From: Tubiluchus corallicola
Taxonomy: Eukaryota > Priapulida > Priapulimorpha > Priapulimorphida > Tubiluchidae
Assembly: GCA_030141605.1 (NCBI GenBank)
Contig: JAQGDQ010000028.1
Span: forward strand, 751,501-815,500
DNA: 64,000 nucleotides
Reading direction: 5' to 3'
Both the position numbers and the translations under genes were made by a program. The notes under the pieces are model-generated. The model did not search any database, was not told where the DNA came from, and saw only the letters and a program-made list of their open reading frames with translations. The stretch's first letter is position 1, and every line of letters begins with the position of its first letter. Below, piece by piece: positions 34,321 through 46,220 of the stretch.

Positions 34321-34659
34321 GAGCACAAAAACTAATTCTTGAAAGTATAGTGTGAACACGCCTTTATATTAACAAATTTCGAATCTGAATGTTTGTGTAA
34401 TATAATCTCAGTGAGCTATCATCATAAACACATCAACAAACCCCGTTTAATGAAGCGGAAGACAGAAGGGAGATTAATGGTATCTGCCGCAAGTATTATT
34501 GTATAAATTACCTATGAAACAATAAATATTTATGCTAACAGAGTTCTCTTGCAGAATACCACACCAAAATTTGTGCACTTGACAGCTTGTTCCAAACCAA
34601 GTATGAAAATAGTACGCTCCAAACATAGGAATTTCAAATGAAATACAAGAAATTGAAAA

Positions 34660-34812
34660 TGTCTAAACGGAGAAAAAGAATGATGAAAAAAGGAGGAAAC
34701 AGGAACAAGCCTTCGGAGAAAAGAGGAGGAGAGTAAGAGAGGCAGAGAGAGCAAGTGAGAGAGAAGAGAGAAAGACAATGAGAGAGAGAAGAAACAGCGA
34801 GAGAGAGAGTAC
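34660..34812. repeat. GA-rich low-complexity tract
   Basis: Purine-only stretches (GAGAGAGA, GGAGGA, GAAAAAGA). The apparent Ser/Leu-rich minus-strand frames here are composition artefacts. Confidence 0.75.
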
Positions 34813-35812
34813 ACAAATGCAAAAATGTGCATTTGTTTGTATAATCGTGGTTTAATAAAGTACAAAACATTTTTATTAAAAATTTACACACATGAACACA
34901 CGCCAAAGCTTTGAAGCCTCCCCCCACCGCACAAGACCCATGCCATTATAACAGGATAAACACAACGCAGCACGAAAATCACGCAATAATAAGCAGAATG
35001 CTTTGCGACGGCTTATGTTTTTCTGTTTACAAACGTTGGCTAAGCCTGGAGCCACGGGGTCGTAACTTGAGACACACGGGTCAGGGTAAAAATCATTCCG
35101 ATGATTAAAGCTGTCATCAAGCAGCAGCACCTGGTCTTACACTAACACGCCTAATGTCCATCTTACTCGGTAGCCCTACGCGTAGAATCAGCGCATCTTC
35201 AGAAGCATCTGGCAGTAGTGGTGGTGGCTTCAGGAGATGTGTATAATTCATTTGCCAAACATACAATCTATTTATTTATAGAACTGTGCGACTCCCCACC
35301 AGCGCCAATCACAGCAAAGCTTGCCTGGTAGTCCTCAAGCCTGGATCTTATGTAAGCTTGTCAAGAGGGTTTCAGAGTGTGTATGCTTGGTCAGCAGTGT
35401 TGGTAGTGTAAATCTTACTGGCACGAGAAGCAGTGAGTGGATAATACGCTGCTCAGTGACGCTGATGGAATTACAAGTGTACGTCTGAGAAAAGCAGATT
35501 AAGTTCCAACAGAGTAAGGTATGCTATCCTGGCAGTGTTGCACGGAATTTAATTTTAAACAGTTATTATATTTATTTTAAATTCATTTCATACATTTAAA
35601 AGTACATAGCATTATATAAAAATTTAATAACACTCAGCGACACTAGCAAAATGATTGTTAAAGTTATTCACTATAACGGTTTTTAGACCGTAACGATATA
35701 TGGCTACCAAAAAGACTTATTGCATTTCTTTCAATAAGAGTGTGTTCCAAAAGAAAAAACAGCATAATTGAAGTATGTTGATACGCATAAATTGGAATGT
35801 ATGAAAATCAAG

Positions 35813-36855
35813 TTATTTATTTATTTCATAATGTTCAAAAGTACAATGCACAAGTGACAAGGCAGTTAAAAAAAGTGAAATAAAATAATAAAGGGCTACT
35901 ACAAAAACAGTGCAAATTAAAGCAAAGTGATGATAATAATATAAGTAGAAGATTAAGGTAAAAAACACAGAGAACTAAAATAGCTGCTGACAAGTGTCTG
36001 TCAAATGGTAAAAATTTGCCAAAATCAACATGACATAGCCATTTTTTAAATAATTTTCAGTTGCCATTATTCACATATGGTGGTATAGTTTATTCCATAA
36101 ACTTACAACTCTGTTGCTGAAGAAATGTTTAAAGTGATTGAGTTTTTTTCATTTCTAATTTCAAATGGTGGCCTCTTGTAATATTTGCAAGTGGTGCAAA
36201 GTTACTTGAGATTGATATGTCACCATGAAATATGCTATAGCACATAGTTAGATCAATATAAATGCACCTTAATTCTAGGGGTTTTAATTTGAGCATTGAT
36301 AATCTATTTGGGTATGAAGTGGAGTTTAACTTACAGCTAGGAAAGAGTCTGCGTGTGCAATATCTTTGTACATTTTCCGCAAGATCTATATCCTTTAGAA
36401 GGTAGGGACTCCAGACGAGTGCAATATTCAACTAATGTAGGCTGTAAGCAGTGCATGCTTATCAGATGTAACACAGCAAAGAAAAAGCATATTGCTTACA
36501 CGATTTGCCTTTGCACAAATATTAAGACAATGAGTAGAATTTCTGCTAACTGTGATTCCAAGATCTAACACTTCATCTTTTAGCGGAAGATTAGTATTTT
36601 CCATTTTATAGTTATGAATAGGGTTTTTGTATCCTTATATGTAGTACAGAGCCTTTATTTACTAGAATCGGAAGTTGGCAGTCATTAGACCACTCAGAAG
36701 TACAATTCATAGCATGCTGAATATTATCATTTCAAGTGTCCAGCACAGTGATATAATTTTACATCATCTGCATATAGTTTACAGTAAGTATTACTAATGG
36801 CATTGAGTAAATCATTTACAAATAATACAAACAGTAGGGGACAGTTATATGACAG
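35813..36855 (-). mobile_element. 5'-truncated CR1/L2-like LINE copy
   Basis: Minus-strand pieces line up as one reverse transcriptase broken by frameshifts: PLLFVLFVNDLL and KLYADDVKLY (about 36845-36755, catalytic YADD), then ALVWSPYLLKDIDLAENVQR and RRLFPSC (36425-36340), RLSMLKLKPLELRCIYIDLT (near 36290), FFSNRVVSLWNKL (36110-36070), and a 3' UTR ending ATGAAATAAATAAATAA at about 35815. It was cut at its 5' end inside the RT, as is usual for target-primed insertion. Confidence 0.8.
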
Positions 36856-37786
36856 GAAATTTGGAGATATACAAATAAATTATATCATTTTATTTCAATG
36901 TTCTTACGAAGTCGAGGTTCATTTTGGACAAACTAGCAGGTGTTATTCAAAGCACCAAGCCCGATGAACTCGAGTGTGTTTCTCATAACACGCAGTGTCG
37001 TTCCGGCTTATGTCTGCGAGTTGACGGCTCACATCGAGCAGTTATTGTTATACAATCAATCTCTTGCTAATATTCAATACATATTATGTAAGTCTTAACA
37101 CTCATGTATTTCAATGTAATTTTTTAAAGCATATTTCAGCATAATATTATTTATACTGCACTGTCTCTTCTGGAATACCCTGTATAACTACCTAAAATAT
37201 TTATTGTTTTATCTTTTTTAATCTGGAAAAGAGCAATAAAAGCATGACCGAGTTTACAAATAATTATACCCACGCCAAGATCTAGTAGTTAATCAAAAGT
37301 TCTGATTCAAGTCCCAATAAAGGCAGATTACACATTAAAATTCAATGTAAAGCTTTCAGATATTTTCAAGTTTTATAATAAGCTGCTCAGACTTTTTTGA
37401 ACAGTGAATTGCTCAAGCAAGAATGATATTCCTTCAAGATGAAAAAAGTAATAATTTCTAGTGAAAACATAGTGAAAAATACCATGAAGAAAGCTAGTCA
37501 AAGTTATTTGTTACAAATGATCCTTTTCCTTCTCGAGTGATTGTGATGAATAGTAATTGATGATTATATTTACTATAAAAATAGCAACAAATCGATTTTT
37601 TTGTTTCATTTTTAATATTGTTTTGCTCAATGTCTTTTTGAAATTTTCGAGAATTATTGTTATGGCACTGGTCCTATTACATGCATATTTTATCTAATTT
37701 TTGGATTTTTGTAAAAAAATAAAGAACTATGATGTAAAGTACATGGCTACTTTAACTCAGCATAATGACACTACGAATCCACAAAG

Positions 37787-37939
37787 CTGAAAGACAAGAA
37801 ATATGAAAAAGTTGGAATGCAGTTTGGATTTGAACCAGGAACAATCTGTTTGTATTACTGGTGTCTTTGTCCGCAGATGTAGGAAGCTGGTTCAAACCCA
37901 AATTGCGTTCCAACTTTTTAGCATTTCCTGTCTTTCAAG
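37787..37939. repeat. Fold-back (long inverted) repeat with B-box-like arms
   Basis: Arms of about 52 nt (37787-37838 and 37887-37939) are inverted copies with few mismatches around a 48-nt spacer. Each arm has a perfect RNA polymerase III B-box: GGTTCAAATCC on the minus strand (37827-37837) and GGTTCAAACCC on the plus strand (37889-37899). No A-box was found, so Pol III transcription is unproven. Confidence 0.8.
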
Positions 37940-40900
37940 TTCGTTATCAAAATTTTATCAATTGTATGTTTTTAACACATTAGTAAAAACCTTTGACATT
38001 AAAATTATATTAATTAATTACGTAGGTAATGTTTCTTGGTGTAATATTTTCTAAATATTTGCAAAAGAAATATGAAAATAGTTGACACACAGTAGACTCT
38101 GACATTAGTACACTCCCATGACACTAAGCACACATAATGGGCAGCTTCTGCTATTTCTATCTGGCAAAAATCAAAACTAGAAATCCATCAAATCCAATTA
38201 ATCCATCCGCCCTAAAGCAGAAGTGAAGTAATTCTCTTTTCATAAACACAGACGATACACATCCGATGCTTGAAACGCCTTTTTCGTTGTTTAGAAAAGC
38301 GATGATCTGATACATTGCACTTGTATACACAAGCATCCATAATTTAATTTTCAGGCATCAATGTCAGAAAAAGCAAACTGCCAATAATTGACATCTGGAC
38401 CACACTCGGATAAAGAAAACTTTGCCGCCAAGAATTTTCTCTTAGTGATTATATCACTATGTCACTAGGCAAAAATAGTATCAAAAAGGTTGTATCATGC
38501 CAAAAAGGGTCTATTTATTGATGCTGTTTTCCTTATGTCCACAAGCTGAGATCGCTTGCTCCATCTATAGATGCATGTGTGAACCAGATGATCATAATTA
38601 CGGAAGTGAATGATAATTTATTTGTCGAGAACACCAGGATATTATGATTACCGGCTTAAGACCGAATGACCGGTGTGATGGCATGCAAATACAAACAAAC
38701 TATATTGCACGGACATCATGTTTTCCAAACAATGCTATGGCCACAAAGACAGACAGCAATGTTTGAAATTAATATACTGCTGTTGTATACTTAAATCTGT
38801 ATTTCAGACATTAAATTTAAAATATTTCAAACTCAGCACACATCATTTTATACATGATTTTCTAACCATTGAGCATCCAGGAATGTTGAACGTTTTGCAT
38901 TTGAAAAAGAGATCTTCTTGCTGCAAAATATTTTTTCCAAAATTTTTTTTTGTTAAAAGTCAAGCTTTTCATTTTAAAATGAATAAAAATGCTACTTGGA
39001 AAAACTTAAAGCTATTACCGTTTTCATACATAAAGACAAACTCAGTAGCTGGCAATGGGTGAAGTAATTTCATTTCAGCTCTGCGCAAAAAAGAACAAAA
39101 ACAAAATTACGACAGACGCAAGACAACGTCAGAACTTTTTCTGAACATTGTGAAACCGATAAGCTACAATTACTGATATGATTTGTAAAAACCAGAGCAT
39201 CAATGACGCTGCAGGTCCCCTGACCATCATGTGTGGCACCTCAAGGATCTTGATATTTAACACAAGATCATTAATTATGACCAAATTTTCTTCACAAATT
39301 CTCATAAGCAATAAAGGTACGCAAACAGCATTAGTTTCCCAGTGGTGCCTCCAGGTCAACAACATGGTCATGCAGTTTTTATGTCCAATTTTTGTGCAAC
39401 TGGTATTTTTGGCCACATTCAACAATTCTTTGTAATTGAGCCACTATACCATCCATTCTGGATCCTCCCTTCCCTGCGGGAGGAAGCACCATGCAAACCA
39501 CCACCCAAAAGTTGTCACCCATCATCTAACATCTATGCTTGACATTTTGACAAAACTTGCTTTTACGGCACTGTAGTTGCAATCAATTGTTCAAATTCTA
39601 GTGGATCCGCCCTCTGGGAAGTTAAAATAATGATTAGTAATGTTGGATAGTTAACAGTGGCATGTCACTTTAATTCCTCACATTAAGCTGAACTTTCCCA
39701 CTATACCAACTACCCTGGATCCTTCCTCCTTTTTTTCCTGGAAGGGGGTAAGACTTTTTGTCAGTGTCGGGTTGTCAGTATGTGACAGGCCACACTAATT
39801 CCTCACATTCAGCTAACTGAGATTCTCCCAATATGCCCACCATTGCTGACTAACTGCTGAGATTGCTACCGGTTTATCCCAGTTCAGGATATGCCCTCGG
39901 GATGATCTTTCACATTGACCATCATCTTGTCCCAAAGTTACAATATACCAAAAATCTCAACCTCAAGTGGCTCAGGCGTAACTCAAATTGTGAACGAACA
40001 ACAGACGGGCGGCTTGAAAAGTCGGAAGACCTAAAAATGATAAAACTAATAACATCACTGGAGTTCTGAGGGCATCTGTTTTGTTAGGATAAAAGAATAA
40101 TTGTTTGGTGAAGCTGTTTGCAGACACTTTATTGGCCTTTAGAAGAAAGCATCTTCGAGAGTCGCTGGGTAAATAGACAAGTTTTGGTAATTAAAGTACT
40201 TACATTTATTCGAAACCCAAGAGACAGGTATTTTTGCATATTATGGTTCATTCAGATTAATACACAGCAATTCTTGCTGACCAAGTAAACAAAAATTAAT
40301 GCCTACAAAATCAATTCAATGTAAAAATAAATTTGCTGCCATTATAAATGTCTGTGCTTTGGATGTGATCAGGAGCAGACACTGTTTGGCAGCTGCAGAC
40401 GTTGAAATGAATGATTTGGGAGAAATCTAAGCTTCACTGGGTATTTCAAATTACCAAAACCTCGGCCCAGTGAGCAATGAATGCATACACTCGTGTACTA
40501 CGATTTCAAAACAACTTAAAACACTACACCTCTGTTTAGGCTTGTTGTACGCTTTGCAATGCCAACACAGCGAGCAATTCTTCCAAAACAGAAATCTTTC
40601 GTTCTGCTGTTAAAAGTGGCGAGTAAACATGGAACACTATTGATGTTTCAACTAGAAGTCAAAGACCACACTTTTGGTTGCCAGAAAATTCTGTGAATAC
40701 AAAATTAGAACAAATTAAATTTACCTGTATCCATGCTCTTCTCTGGACTGCACTGCAGTATTAATTACAGCACTATGAACTTGAAAATGAGATGTATGTG
40801 TAAATGATTTAACATACAGCTTGTTGATTTTTGGTAATCTAATTTGTTTTTGCATAATGAACATTCGACAGTGTTTGAATGAACTTTTTCAAAATGTTCC

Positions 40901-41603
40901 CAAACCAAGTTCTAAACTCTTTCATGCTATAAACATGACTAAATATGTGCAGCATAGCAACCTCCCAGTGAATTACCCAGGCCAGTGAGGTGACAGTGCA
41001 ATAATTATTTTTCTGTTCCATATAGCGGCAAAAAAAATAGATTGTTTTTGTTGAGACAATGATGTTAGCTTAGTGCCAAGTTTTTCTGCTTGCAAAATGA
41101 GAGTGTGACATTCGGCATGTGGTCAGCAATACTAAAAAACATTCGAAGATTCGAATAATTTATTGTTTGTGTACATCACTAGTTTGAAAGTTACTTAAAA
41201 AGAATTTTATTAAGATTCAATGACAATTTGGAAGTGCTACTGATTAACAATGTGGTATGATACACTTGACTGTTGTTGTATCAATTAATTTTTTGGCACC
41301 CTGCAACAATAATTAGCACATGTACTTGCATTTCAAAGTTTGCCAGGTTCGTCACAAATAACAAGAAACTAATGGAACATTGTTACATGCTAAATATTAT
41401 TGAAACATTGGCTTGAACTGAAGTATCATTATTCACATTGTCATTGGAGCATAAAATGTGGGCTAATTTCAACACCTAAATTATGTTGTTTATTTTTTTA
41501 GAATCAATCTTTTTTCAGGCAACAATCATCGCAACATAACAGAAAGCATTCGAAAGACCTTATACCTAACTGCAGGAACTTATCTCAAGAAGACATAGCA
41601 GAA

Positions 41604-42599
41604 ATGGAGGAATATTATGCGGAAGATTATTCATATCCATATCCAGAAGACTACAATTATTCATATCCATATGACGATTATTACGAGTCTTATGATTATG
41701 ACGAGAAACTGAGCATCACATCAGGTACAGTCATCTTGATAATTGCGATCATTGGTTTTGTCCTTAACTTCATTGTGATCATCATGCAGATCATTAATGC
41801 CACATACAGAAGTTCAGTGACAAATTCAGGACTGTTGGTGTTAAATTTGGCCATTGCAGATTTTATCAGTTGTGGAGGAGATCTCTTGCTTATACGCACT
41901 GAACGTATACATCACGAATGGCTATTCAGTGAAGGAGCCTGCCGGTTCAACCGGCTTTTTCGGTCCGGTACCCACTCGTTCGTCATTGCTTACACCATTG
42001 TGTTCATGGTCATCGATCGGTGCATTGTGGCAAAGACAGGAAGCACACGGCTTCGCATTTGGAATCCAATTGCAATGTTTGTATGTTGGGTTTTGGGGAT
42101 TGTCGGGTTCATTGTAATACCACTTCATACCAGTGTAGATGAGATAGATGGAATAAAATATTGTGAATATCACGACGATCCGCCTCCCGTGTCTGGTGCA
42201 ATGCTCTCCGAATTCATCGTATCCTACATTATTCCTTTCATTATACAAGTTGTATTGTGGTTGCTAATCATCAACTTCAAGTCTAGTAACAAGTCCAACA
42301 GGTTGAATGGAGACGAGGGAGAATGTAGCGCTTGGATTGACGTTACATTCATATTAATATCATTTGCGTTCATCTACCTTATTGGTCCCATTATGATTCT
42401 AGGAGTTATAGCGCAAGCTGAAGCAGGACAAGAGATTTCTTTGTTCACGTTTCAGCTGCTGCTTTGGCTGTATTACGCTAATGTGGTAGTAAGGCCTGCG
42501 GTAATACTGACCGTAGGATATAAGATTGTGTGGTTGTCAAAAAATTCCAGCACCACGAACGATAAAGATCCAGAAAAGAGTTCTAAACAAATTCAGTGA
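41604..42599 (+). CDS. Divergent rhodopsin-like (class A) seven-transmembrane receptor, orphan
   Basis: A 331-residue protein with seven hydrophobic segments. Residues 1-35 are extraordinarily rich in Tyr (13), Asp and Glu, with one N-glycosylation sequon (NYS at 18), so the extracellular tail is a candidate for tyrosine sulphation. Class A landmarks: GFVLN in TM1, NLAIADF in TM2, the conserved Cys (GACRF) before TM3, DRC in place of DRY, Trp in TM4 (CWVLG), an ECL2 Cys (KYCEY), Pro in TM5 (IIPF), LIGP in TM6 with no CWxP Trp, and NVVVRPAVI where NPxxY is expected. Ligand and G protein cannot be inferred. The same frame stays open upstream to a strong acceptor (TTTTTTCAG ending at 41518), so the true start could lie in an upstream exon. 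AATAAA is at 42654-42659, 55 nt after the stop. Confidence 0.8.
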   Translation: MEEYYAEDYSYPYPEDYNYSYPYDDYYESYDYDEKLSITSGTVILIIAIIGFVLNFIVIIMQIINATYRSSVTNSGLLVLNLAIADFISCGGDLLLIRTERIHHEWLFSEGACRFNRLFRSGTHSFVIAYTIVFMVIDRCIVAKTGSTRLRIWNPIAMFVCWVLGIVGFIVIPLHTSVDEIDGIKYCEYHDDPPPVSGAMLSEFIVSYIIPFIIQVVLWLLIINFKSSNKSNRLNGDEGECSAWIDVTFILISFAFIYLIGPIMILGVIAQAEAGQEISLFTFQLLLWLYYANVVVRPAVILTVGYKIVWLSKNSSTTNDKDPEKSSKQIQ

Positions 42600-42653
42600 A
42601 ATTAATTTGCAACGACTTTTGAAAGCCAACTAATACTTACTTCCGGTTGACAA

Positions 42654-42659
42654 AATAAA
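42654..42659 (+). terminator. Polyadenylation signal of the receptor gene
   Basis: AATAAA 55 nt after the stop codon. Confidence 0.6.
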
Positions 42660-45102
42660 TACTTAATATATTTGAAAATGTATTTTCTTTACGCTTAATA
42701 CATTGTAGTTCATGTGATACCAGTAATTAACACTTTATCAAATGTCATGTTTCTGGTACATTCTGATATATTTCTTAAACTATGCAGTTCAAACAATCCC
42801 AAGTCATAAGTCACAACGAATTAAATAATTAGAAGGAAGCATATTTTCATTATTGCACAAAAGAGTGGTTCTCATTTTTGACAACAAATGTCAAATGACT
42901 TCTGGCCATATATGATTATCTTCTTTGTACCTTGCCTTTGAAATAATACTTTTATTAGTTCTTGAAAGACCTCTTAATATTTTTACTATTTACTGTATAT
43001 AGTGTATATAATGCAATGCACAAAGTAATAGACTAATCAATAATTAATAATAGTAAATAATTTATGGCCTAAGTAACATTCTTAATGCTAAGTGATATTG
43101 GCCGAACTGTTTCATATTCACTGTACTGTAAGCTATAGCAGTTTCATACTCTGTAACTCTGTACGTTCTGCACATATATACTCAATGTATCTAATTCGCA
43201 ATAATTTTTGGTATTTCAGGTATTTATAAATGAGTGTAATATTAATGTTCATTATAATAATAGTAACAATAATAATATTTAAAAGTAACATTCATACGTA
43301 ACAGTTCATTTTATTATTACAATTAGTGTGTATCTCAAATATAGCAAGATCTGTATTTCTCATTTTAATACAACAATGTGTTATTAGTACACACTTGTAA
43401 AAATGTATCATTATTTTTGAACTCAGCTTTGTATAGTAAACTATCTTTTGCACTTTATTTAACCTCCTAGGCCTAGGTCTAGTCAAGTTGCAGAAAAATA
43501 ACCCATTTGCTTTTATTATGATTTGGCACGCAAATAAAAACTGAAAATACACAATTTATACAAGTCACCTAAGGCATCAAACAGGCAGTTTAAACAAAAG
43601 CAAAAGCAAAAGTTTCATTTTTCTACATCTTGTAAGAAAAAATTTATTAACTTCAAGTTCTACTTAGTACTATAGTTAGGACATTTCATGCCCAAACAGA
43701 CAACATTTAACGTGAAAAGCTGTTAAGTATTGTAAACGAACATTGAGATTTAAGAACACAAGAGTAAGTAGCTAACGGCAGAAAAAGCGGGTGCAACATT
43801 TGACTTCTGCTAATCACCATGATACCTCAGGCAAATAAACAGAAAAACAACGGCTATCTAAACAGACAAGGAGGATTGCCAGATGGTGTGAAAGATTACT
43901 GATCTCCACAAACACCCGAGTGCGCATAGGCGAGTGAATGTGCCAGAAAACGGTGCTTTGCTAGAACACACCAAACGGTTTGACTGTAACCTCGAATATG
44001 AATTTTACACCGACAAGCACCTGTTAGGCTGTAAAACATTTATAACTGGAAAAAGAAACAACTGCTATGCCCGAGAAGTGTAATACAGGAATCCGAAGAG
44101 TGTTTTTCTGTAGCTGGTATGACAAAGTTTGCACATTATATGCATACAAACAAAGCCTGGAACAAAATTATCTACTAAGAAATAAACCAACTTAAACAAA
44201 AGTAAGACTTTAACAAAGAAAATTTCATATAATACGAAGTCTTTTAACTGTGTAGGATGTGTAAGCATAAATATATGTAGTTATATAGCATACGTAAAAT
44301 CTGTAATGGTTCTGTTATGACAGCTCACAGGAATTCGCTTACACAAGCTAGTGGTTAGCATAAACCAATTCACGACTCTTCAGGAATATTTGAGATTTTA
44401 ATGAACCTAGCACATAGAAATATCTACTGGTCAATGTACCACATCAAATTTCACCTCAGTTTACTCAGTGGGGCTTGATTATTTCAGATTTACATACATA
44501 TAAGAGATTAAAAAACACAACACCAAAGGGCACGCATGGTCAACAAGCACCCTAAGACAAGAAGCAAACTTGCAAACTACCTTCTCGCACAAAGAATGTT
44601 ACACTAAAAACATTTATAGATGGAAACAACATCTGTGCCTGCTGCTGTCTGGCTGTGTCTGCATGGTAATTTTACAACTGCTTGCACTTGAAGTTAGCAA
44701 AGAAACTCCGCTTCATTTTTTGTACATTTTTTGAACCTGAACTCCCTTTGACATAAGGTGAATAAAGAAAAACAGGACTATTTTCAGGCCATACCATTAC
44801 CTATAATCAAAAGTACGTATCTTCCTACTACTTCAGATGTCATTTGAACTCACTTCACATTTTGGAAATGTAAGTGGGCAATCCACATATTGGCCCATGG
44901 ACTACTTAGTTTCTTAGAAGACAGCCTGACATTTAGAACACAATAATAACAAATTCAAGCTTTTTATAGGTCTATTATTAACTCTTCAGTTTTGTTAGGG
45001 TCAATATCCAATAAAGTAAGTTTTAAGAGAAAGGATCTTAATGTATTTACAGTCTGACAGAATTATCATCAGTACACTGACAAAGAAAAATAAAATCAGG
45101 TC

Positions 45103-45190
45103 GTCAGCAACAACTGAACCCAGGAACCTCTGATTACTCATCAGACTTGATAATCATGACACCACCAATGCACTGAATTACTTCACCCCT
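45103..45190 (-). mobile_element. tRNA-derived SINE head
   Basis: The minus strand reads GGGTGAAGTAATTCAGTG (A-box-like), then an anticodon-arm hairpin TCTGA/TCAGA around TGAGTAA, then GGTTCCTGGGTTCAGTTG (degenerate B-box). The base before the anticodon position is not U and the arm lengths are irregular, so it is a SINE or pseudo-tRNA rather than a gene. Confidence 0.5.
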
Positions 45191-45295
45191 TGTAAAGATA
45201 CATATGCCAAAAATCCTCTTACTACATAAAAATCCTTTTGTAACTAGCAGAATACTCAAATTTGTATATTTAATGAAAATTCTGGTTTGAAAATA

Positions 45296-45700
45296 CAGGT
45301 GCATATTAACCCATATGCTAACTAGGCTATAACCTAGGGCACCACATTTTAGGCGCCCAATTTTAAAAAAATTCTTATTCTCCTCGGAAAATGCGTATCC
45401 GTTCATATTCCTGTAAAGCCAGCATTGTATAACACACCACAGTTAGTTCAGTTACTGAGTTCAGTAGTTATAAGTGAGACATAACAAACAACTACAAGGT
45501 TTCTTGTGTATGAGCACTGTTCATATACACGTAATTAGCAATGATCATGTAGACACTAGGTTAATAGTATTACTAATACACCACAAGTAATTGTTTAATC
45601 TGTTCAGTACATAATCAATCAGAAATTTACAATTAGAGATATGCAGGGCAGATTGTCAAGAAATCTACCTAGGGTGTCGTGAAGTCTTGATATGCCACTG
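45296..45700. mobile_element. Possible MITE with CAGTGGCATAT-type ends
   Basis: The left end CAGGTGCATATTAA and the right end, on the minus strand CAGTGGCATATCAA, match at 11 of 14 positions. No target duplication was found, so this is tentative. Confidence 0.35.
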
Positions 45701-46165
45701 GTATGACCTGACTCCATCTCCATGCTTTAACAGCCTCTGTTAGTATTAATTTGTTATAGGTCTACAGTACATGCAAATTATGGCTTGGTTCAGCAAAAAT
45801 TAAGGCAGCTCTGCCATCTGGTCGGCAAAATGTGAACTATAAATTATGTAAGTTATAGGCACCAAGGTAGTTTGACTGGAAATTGGAAATTAAAAAGCTA
45901 AAACTAGCACAGTAGAAAAAGTTACAATTCAGTGTAAAAGAAATAACCCAATAAAGCAATGACCCAATACACAAGCAATACTAAATTGGAAAGTCTGAAA
46001 AAATTTGCAACATAGCTTCCGTGCACAGTTGGTGTCAACTTGGTTGATGGGCAGGTAAGGATGTTATAAGTATGATTAAATTAACAAACTTATATCTTAA
46101 GTGTATATAAAGCAACCAGACTTGTAAACTACCCAATGCTGAGTCTGCACTAGGTTTACATAACA

Positions 46166-46220
46166 ATAACATACACACACACATATACACAGATATATAT
46201 ATATATATATATATATATAG
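46166..46220. repeat. CA/TA microsatellite
   Basis: ACACACAC followed by about 30 bp of TA repeat. Confidence 0.8.

Larger units (their letters stand above)
32737..41517. other. Intergenic region between CIAO1 and the receptor gene
   Basis: Almost 9 kb. Recognised content: a degenerate minisatellite (33838-34320), a GA-rich tract (34660-34812), a truncated LINE (35813-36855) and a fold-back repeat (37787-37939). Positions 39440-39850 contain weakly repeated blocks built on CACTATACCA and CTGGATCCT. The remaining unique DNA may hold the CIAO1 5' exon and upstream receptor exons, but none could be supported. Confidence 0.5.

Noticed and set aside
34530-34865. Ser/Leu-rich minus-strand frames
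   Set aside because: They are produced by the GA-rich tract (CT on that strand) and are not protein-like.
38718-39062. 114-codon plus-strand frame
   Set aside because: Composition is rich in Phe, Lys and Cys, as expected from AT-rich random DNA; no domain or splice signals.
39129-39850. Possible transposon frames and weak repeats around 39.1-39.9 kb
   Set aside because: Repeated words such as CACTATACCA and CTGGATCCT exist, but no terminal repeats, domain or consistent unit could be established.
41696-42248. Minus-strand and out-of-frame open frames in the receptor exon
   Set aside because: Shadows of the receptor coding frame.
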